Source: DATDCY01 sp031406795 [NCBI: Candidatus Rokuibacteriota bacterium] (GTDB lineage: Bacteria > JAUVQV01). Taken from it: DNA of 64,000 bases. Below, piece after piece: positions 59,328 through 64,000 of this stretch. Under the pieces are notes generated by a model, which was given only the letters and a program-made list of their open reading frames with translations, did no database searches and was not told the origin of the DNA. The stretch covers positions 7,605-71,604 of the forward strand of contig JANOHV010000005.1 of the NCBI GenBank assembly GCA_031406795.1, read 5' to 3'. The stretch's first letter is position 1. Each line of letters begins with the position of its first letter. Made by a program: the position numbers and the translations under genes.

Positions 59328-60502
59328 GCCCGCGGGTGGCGCTCGTGCACGACTGGCTCACCGGGATGCGCGGCGGGGAGAAGTGCCTCGAGGCCTTGTG
59401 CGAGCTCTACCCCGCGGCGACGCTCTTCACCCTGTTTCACCGCCGCGGGCACCTCTCGCCAGCCATCGAGCGGATGCAGATCCGCACCTCCTGGCTGCAG
59501 CGCATCCCCGGCTGGCAGCGCAGCTACCGCCACCTGCTGCCCCTGTACCCGCGGGCGCTCGAGTCCTTCGACCTCGCGGGGTACGACCTCGTCATCTCGA
59601 GCAGCCACTGTGTCGCCAAGGGCGCGCGGGCGGCGCCCGGCGCGACCCACCTCTGCTACTGCCACACCCCGATGCGCTACGCCTGGGACCAGTACCGGCA
59701 CTACTTCGCTCCAGAGCGGCTCGCCTGGTGGAACCGCCGGGCGATCCCCGCGCTTATCGGCCGGATGCGTGCCTGGGATGTCGCCACCGCGGATCGGCCG
59801 CATCGCTACGCGGCCAACTCGCGGCACGTGGCCGCCCGGATCCGCGGCGCTTACGGCCGGGAAGCCGAGGTGATCTACCCGCCGGTCGACCTCGCCGGCC
59901 TGCGCCCCGGGGATGGCGCCGGCGGCTATTACCTGATGGTCAACGCGTTTGCACCGTACAAGCGCGTCGATCTCGCCGTCGAGGCCTTCAACCGCCTCGG
60001 TCGCGAACTGCTGGTCATCGGCACCGGCCAGGACGAGGCCCGCCTGCGCCGGTTGGCGAAACCGAACGTGCGCTTTCTCGGCTGGACCTCGCCCGAGCGG
60101 CTGCGCGAGGCCTACGCCGGGTGTCGCGCCTTCGTCTTCGCCGCCGAGGAAGACTTCGGCATCACCCCCGTGGAGGCCCAGGGCTGCGGCCGGCCCGTGA
60201 TCGCGCTCGGCAAGGGCGGTGCCCTCGAGACCGTGGTGCCGCACCCGGAGTACCCCGCCGCCGGCTCGCGGTCCGCCCCGGCAGCCGCGCCGACCGGGGT
60301 GCTCTACGCGGAGCAGACCACCGAGGACCTCGTCGCGGCGGTGCGCTTCTTCGAGACGCACGAGCGCGACTTCGACCCGGCGGCGATCCGCGCCTCGGTG
60401 CAGCGCTTCGCCAGGCCGCGCTATCTGGCCGAGTTCAAGGCGTTCGTGGAGCGCAATCTGCAGGCCGGGCGCCAGGCAGGCTCCGGCACTGCGAGGCCGT
60501 GA
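59324..60502 (+). CDS. GT4-family glycosyltransferase
   Basis: 392 residues from a GTG. Opens RVALVHDWLTGMRGGEKCLE, with CYCHTPMRYAWDQYRHYFAP, VNAFAPYKRVDLAVEAFNRL and FAAEEDFGITPVEAQGCGRP. It resembles the WbaZ-like group of mannosyltransferases in exopolysaccharide loci. The stop overlaps a small glycine-rich ORF by GTGA. Confidence 0.88.
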   Translation: MSPRVALVHDWLTGMRGGEKCLEALCELYPAATLFTLFHRRGHLSPAIERMQIRTSWLQRIPGWQRSYRHLLPLYPRALESFDLAGYDLVISSSHCVAKGARAAPGATHLCYCHTPMRYAWDQYRHYFAPERLAWWNRRAIPALIGRMRAWDVATADRPHRYAANSRHVAARIRGAYGREAEVIYPPVDLAGLRPGDGAGGYYLMVNAFAPYKRVDLAVEAFNRLGRELLVIGTGQDEARLRRLAKPNVRFLGWTSPERLREAYAGCRAFVFAAEEDFGITPVEAQGCGRPVIALGKGGALETVVPHPEYPAAGSRSAPAAAPTGVLYAEQTTEDLVAAVRFFETHERDFDPAAIRASVQRFARPRYLAEFKAFVERNLQAGRQAGSGTARP

Positions 60503-60600
60503 CCCGCAAACGCAAGCCCGAGGTGACGGCAATAGCCGCGTTCCTTAGCACGTTGAGCGACGGCGGGATGATGGGCGGCGGGCCGGGCGGCGGCTACTAA
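60499..60600 (+). CDS. Small glycine-rich peptide of 33 residues
   Basis: GTG start overlapping the stop of the upstream glycosyltransferase (GTGA), stop TAA at 60598-60600. The product opens with a basic stretch (MTRKRKPEVTAIAAF), then LSTLSDGG, and ends MMGGGPGGGY. The basic-amphipathic start followed by a glycine-rich tail with terminal Tyr resembles modified-peptide precursors in shape, but no maturase is adjacent. It ends the long operon. Could also be a random frame. Confidence 0.4.
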   Translation: MTRKRKPEVTAIAAFLSTLSDGGMMGGGPGGGY

Positions 60601-60679
60601 GCCTTATGCTCGTTGGAGCGTGCTGGACAGGGCCTCGGCGGGCGTTCACAATGCCGGAAACAGCTGAGGGAGGAGACCG

Positions 60680-61333
60680 ATGAAATGGATCGTCGCGGGA
60701 ATCGTCGCAGTGACGGCAGGGTTTGGCCTGGCCGGCGCCGTCCAGGCGCAGCAGAGGACCATGAGCTTCTTCGTGACCAGCGTCGGCTCGGGCAAAGGCG
60801 CAGACTTCGGCGGCCTTGAGGGCGCCGACCGGCATTGCCAGGAGCTGGCGGCCGCGGTCGGCGCTGGCGGCCGGCAGTGGCGGGCCTACCTGAGCACCCA
60901 GGCTTCCGCGGGCCAGCCCGCCGTCAACGCCCGCGACCGCATCGGCAAGGGCCCCTGGCGGAACGCCAAGGGCGAGGTGATCGCGAAGGATGTCGATGAA
61001 CTTCACGGCGCGAACAAACTGACCAGGCAGACGGCGCTCAACGAGCGCGGCGACGTGGTGAAGGGCCGCGGCGACACGCCGAACCAACACGACATCCTGA
61101 CCGGCACGCGGCCGGACGGCACGGCGTTCGCCGACGCCGAGGACAAGACCTGCGGCAACTGGACCAGGAGCGGCGAGGGCTCCGCGGTAGTCGGCCACCA
61201 CGACCGGATGGGGCTCAATACCGAGCCGCCCGCGCTGTCGTGGAATTCGTCGCACGGGTCGCGCGGGTGCGGCGACGACGCGCTGAGGGCCACCGGGGGC
61301 GCGGGATTCGTTTACTGCTTCGCCGCGGATTGA
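60680..61333 (+). CDS. Secreted lectin-like / endostatin-fold protein
   Basis: 217 residues with a clear signal peptide (VTAGFGLAGAVQAQ) and a GGGAGGAG site. The body has MSFFVTSVGSGKGADFGGLE, ADRHCQELAAAVGAGGRQWR, AYLSTQASAGQPAVNARDRI, and a terminal SWNSSHGSRGCGDDALRATG...FVYCFAAD; several cysteines would form disulfides. This is the pattern of small proteobacterial proteins named lectin or DUF1554-like. Function unknown; separate transcript after the glycan operon. Confidence 0.65.
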   Translation: MKWIVAGIVAVTAGFGLAGAVQAQQRTMSFFVTSVGSGKGADFGGLEGADRHCQELAAAVGAGGRQWRAYLSTQASAGQPAVNARDRIGKGPWRNAKGEVIAKDVDELHGANKLTRQTALNERGDVVKGRGDTPNQHDILTGTRPDGTAFADAEDKTCGNWTRSGEGSAVVGHHDRMGLNTEPPALSWNSSHGSRGCGDDALRATGGAGFVYCFAAD

Positions 61334-61568
61334 ACGCTCAGCCGCTGGCGGCGGTCGGACTCCTGAGCGGGGCGATCCCCGACCGCGCCGGCGGTGCCAC
61401 TCGTGCCAGCGTTGCGCATCGTCCGCCGCTTGCTCCCGCGCGGCGAGCATCGATGAGTCCGCGCAGCGTGACGGGAAGGCGGCAACCTCTTCGTTCCCGC
61501 CGCTTAGCGCGAGCGTCTGAAGAAATTCGAAAACACTGGTAGACTTCGACCATTGCCGGGAGGAGCGC

Positions 61569-63200
61569 ATGGCGGTAAGAATCGATCCGGAGAACAGCAC
61601 CCTGCTGCGCGCGGCGCCGCGACTCATGCAAATCCTGCGCGTTCTCGCCCGGCACAACTTCCTGGGCGCTTTGCGCGGCAAGCGGCATTGGCCGTCGCCG
61701 CGGGAGGTGCGTGAAACCTTCGAGGAGCTGGGGCTGGCCTTTCTCAAGTTCGGCCAGGTGCTCGCGATGCGGCGCGATCTGCTGCCGGACGCCTACATCG
61801 ACGAGTTGGAACAATTGCACGACCAACTGCCGGCACTGGGCTTTGACGCGGTGCGCGCGACGGTCGAAGCCGAGCTGGGATCCCCGTTGACGAAAGTGTT
61901 CGCATCGTTCAGTGAAGCGCCGCTGGCCGCCGCCACGATCGCCCAAGTGCACGAGGCGACCATGCATAACGGTCGCCACGTGGTCGTGAAAGTGCAGCGC
62001 CCCGGCCTTGAAGCGATGATTGCCACGGATATCGCGGCGCTGACCTACCTGGTGGCCCTGGGGGAAGGCCTCTTTCCTCGCCTGCGCGCGCTCGACCTCC
62101 CCGTGCTGGTGCGTGAGTTTGCCAACAGCCTGAACCGGGAAACCGATTTCGGACGCGAAGCGCGTTCCATAGTGCTCTTTCGCGCCGCGTTGGTGGATGT
62201 CCCCGACCTCTGGATTCCGGATGTCGTGGCGGAGTGTTCGAGCGGAGCCGTGCTCACGCTGGAGTTTTCAGCCGGCGAACGGGTGGACCTTTACGCCAGG
62301 CTGCACCCCGAAGCGATGCCGCGGGCGATCAAGACTCTGGTCAGGCTGATGCTGCAGACGATCTTCGAGGAGGGGTTGTTTCACGCCGACCCGCACCCGG
62401 GCAACGTCTTCGTTCTGCCCGACGGGCGGCTTTCCCTTCTCGATTTCGGGATGACGGGTGAGCTTGACGAGCCGATGCGCGAATCGCTGAAACTTCTGCT
62501 CGAAGCGGTCGTCAAAGGCGATGCGCGGGCCGCCACCGAGGCGTACCTCGAGATGACGACGGGGGGCGAGAAGGTCAACCGTGCAGCACTGCTGCTGGAC
62601 ATCAAGGCGGTGCTCTATGAAATCCACCGGTCCGACTTGACGGATGTTTCAATCGGGGACACCTTCGATTCGCTGTTGCGCGCCGGCAGCCGGCACGGGG
62701 TCCACAATCCCGGCGAGTTCTTCCTGCTGACGCGCGCCTTCGTCATCCTTGAGGCGATGATCCGCCAACTCGATCCGGACCATAATTACCTGGGGTCGTT
62801 CCGCGAGGAGATCTCGCGCCTGACCGCGCAGCACTTCTCGATGGAGCGGGTCAAGGAAAAAACAACCAAGCTGGCGCGCGAACTGGAGCGTTTGATCAGC
62901 GATGCGCCCGGCGACACGCGCCGCGTCCTTCGACATTTCGCCGAAGGCGACCTGGGCCGCCTGCAGACTCCGGCTGTGGAGGCCCTGGGCGGCCGCATCA
63001 GCCGAAACCTCGAGCGGCTCACCGGCGCGATCGCTTCCTCGGCGCTCGTAATCGCCGGCGCTCTGCTGGTGATTGCGCCGCTGGGCGGCTGGCATCACGT
63101 TCTCGGAGAGGCGATGGCGATCGCCGGTTTTCTCGGCACGCTCTTCGTCTGGGTCGGCATTTTGCGTCACGATCGCGGCCGTGGCCGCGGTCGACGATGA
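61569..63200 (+). CDS. ABC1/UbiB-family atypical kinase (quinone biosynthesis accessory)
   Basis: 543 residues. The ADCK/UbiB hallmarks are all present: KxGQ motif LAFLKFGQVLAMRRDLLPD, LAAATIAQVHEA in place of the glycine-rich loop, GLFHADPHPGNVFVLPDG with catalytic Asp-Asn, and LLDFGMTGEL. Two hydrophobic helices near the C-terminus (SALVIAGALLVIAP, IAGFLGTLFVWVGIL) anchor it in the membrane. UbiB proteins support ubiquinone or menaquinone synthesis or lipid handling. A GGGAGGAGC site precedes the ATG. Confidence 0.92.
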   Translation: MAVRIDPENSTLLRAAPRLMQILRVLARHNFLGALRGKRHWPSPREVRETFEELGLAFLKFGQVLAMRRDLLPDAYIDELEQLHDQLPALGFDAVRATVEAELGSPLTKVFASFSEAPLAAATIAQVHEATMHNGRHVVVKVQRPGLEAMIATDIAALTYLVALGEGLFPRLRALDLPVLVREFANSLNRETDFGREARSIVLFRAALVDVPDLWIPDVVAECSSGAVLTLEFSAGERVDLYARLHPEAMPRAIKTLVRLMLQTIFEEGLFHADPHPGNVFVLPDGRLSLLDFGMTGELDEPMRESLKLLLEAVVKGDARAATEAYLEMTTGGEKVNRAALLLDIKAVLYEIHRSDLTDVSIGDTFDSLLRAGSRHGVHNPGEFFLLTRAFVILEAMIRQLDPDHNYLGSFREEISRLTAQHFSMERVKEKTTKLARELERLISDAPGDTRRVLRHFAEGDLGRLQTPAVEALGGRISRNLERLTGAIASSALVIAGALLVIAPLGGWHHVLGEAMAIAGFLGTLFVWVGILRHDRGRGRGRR

Positions 63201-63287
63201 CGGCGGAGGGTTGCAGGTGGCGGGCAGCGTCGTGCCGGCGGCCTTCAGCCGAAACCCCTGAGTCCCGAGAAGATCCGGAGGACCACC

Positions 63288-64000
63288 ATGTGCGCTCAAG
63301 CATTCGACCCGGCCGGTCTCCAGGCCGCCGACACTCCGGAGGAAAGCGGTCCCGAGGTCCGCAGCGAAGCCATTCTGCTCGAGGCGGGGGCGCTGCAGAA
63401 TGCGATTTTCAACAGCGCGAACTTTTCGAGCATCGCCACCGACGCGAAGGGGGTCATCCAGATCTTCAACGTCGGCGCTGAACGCATGCTTGGCTACAAA
63501 GCCGCCGAAGTGCTGAACAAGATCACGCCGGCCGACATCTCCGACCCGCAGGAGGTGATAGCGCGCGCCAAGGAATTGAGCCTCGAACTCGGGACCCCGA
63601 TCACCCCGGGTTTCGAGGCCCTGGTGTTCAAGGCCTCGCGCGGCATCGAGGACATCTACGAGCTGACCTACATCCGCAAGGACGGCAGCCGCTTCCCGGC
63701 GGTGGTGTCCGTTACGGCACTGCGCGACGCGCAGGACGCCATCATCGGCTATCTGCTGATCGGCACCGACAACACCGCGCGCAAGCAGATCGAGGCAGAG
63801 CAGAAGCAGCTCGGTCAGCGTCTGCGCGACCATCAGTTCTACACCCGCTCCCTTTTCGAATCCAACATCGACGCGATCATGACCACCGATCCGTCCGGCA
63901 TCATCACCGATGTCAATAAACAGATGGAGGTGCTCACCGACTGCACACGCGATGAACTTATCGGCGCGCCGTTCAAGAACTACTTCACCGATCCGGATCG
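63288..64000 (+). CDS. PAS-domain sensor protein (3' end outside window)
   Basis: At least 237 residues. The first PAS domain (about 35-165) reads IFNSANFSSIATDAKGVIQI, GYKAAEVLNKITPADI, YIRKDGSRFPAVVSVTALRD and GYLLIGTDNTARKQIE; a second one begins at SLFESNIDAIMTTDPSGIIT. This repeated layout is usual for hybrid histidine kinases, but no kinase part is in the window. A GGAGGACC site precedes the ATG. No membrane helix at the start, so a cytoplasmic sensor is likely. Confidence 0.8.
   Translation, partial: MCAQAFDPAGLQAADTPEESGPEVRSEAILLEAGALQNAIFNSANFSSIATDAKGVIQIFNVGAERMLGYKAAEVLNKITPADISDPQEVIARAKELSLELGTPITPGFEALVFKASRGIEDIYELTYIRKDGSRFPAVVSVTALRDAQDAIIGYLLIGTDNTARKQIEAEQKQLGQRLRDHQFYTRSLFESNIDAIMTTDPSGIITDVNKQMEVLTDCTRDELIGAPFKNYFTDPD

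Overview
This is a GC-rich (well over 60 %), densely coding chromosomal window. The gene set suggests an uncultured member of the Desulfobacterota/Desulfuromonadota (old Deltaproteobacteria) or a neighbouring lineage: NtrC-type sigma-54 activators, HspR-controlled dnaJ, DsrE/TusA sulfur-relay proteins, multihaem c-type cytochromes, a DUF39/NIL-ferredoxin homocysteine pathway, EF-P with EpmA, and DUF4388. The taxonomy is inferred from gene families; no rRNA or tRNA gene is visible. There is no phage, transposase or CRISPR array.

Layout. 1-3.1 kb: 5' part of a secreted Calx-beta/FG-GAP protein with one haem motif (minus). 3.5-10.5 kb: one minus-strand operon dnaJ-hspR-sigma factor-histidine kinase-NtrC regulator-truB, with an HspR-operator-like palindrome over its promoter. 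10.7-12.1 kb: DsrE-DsrE-DsrE-TusA sulfur relay. 12.2-14.3 kb: glycosyltransferase plus SPASM-like radical SAM. 14.7-24 kb: an envelope redox and sulfur island with a haem beta-propeller protein, a dihaem cytochrome, a permease-ATPase fusion ABC protein, NosL, an 11-haem cytochrome with two rhodanese domains, and a YeeE/YedE transporter with a repeat-rich N-terminus. The 11-haem gene is interrupted by an in-frame UGA followed by a SECIS-like hairpin, so it is probably a selenoprotein. 24-28.8 kb: FAD oxidoreductase, B12-binding radical SAM and GT39-like genes. 28.9-30.1 kb: a second cluster of four small DsrE-type proteins. 31-34 kb: efp, epmA, wrbA, a small zinc-ribbon protein. 34-40.6 kb: mfd, two PpiC/SurA chaperones, an exonuclease, a Nudix hydrolase. 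40.9-43.7 kb: DUF4388, an ethylbenzene-dehydrogenase-like haem protein and an output-less four-helix-bundle membrane protein. 43.9-49.4 kb: glycan genes (three GT4 domains, a methyltransferase, a module protein). 49.4-52.5 kb: DUF39, NIL-ferredoxin and cysteine desulfurase, a probable direct route to homocysteine. 52.7-60.6 kb: one long plus-strand operon, mobA-fdhD-smORF-ruvX-mltG-slt-pgsA-GT-GT-GT-smORF, nearly all with start/stop overlaps. 60.7-64 kb: a secreted lectin-like protein, an ABC1/UbiB kinase, and the start of a PAS sensor.

The unifying theme is handling of reduced sulfur, and possibly selenium: seven DsrE-type proteins, TusA, rhodanese, YedE, NifS, DUF39 and FdhD. The main non-genic signal is a family of four dispersed palindromic elements. 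Each starts exactly at a stop codon, in the sense direction, and combines a conserved covarying core hairpin with private outer arms. Two further dispersed repeat families (two copies each) and a short palindrome family (three copies) are also present.
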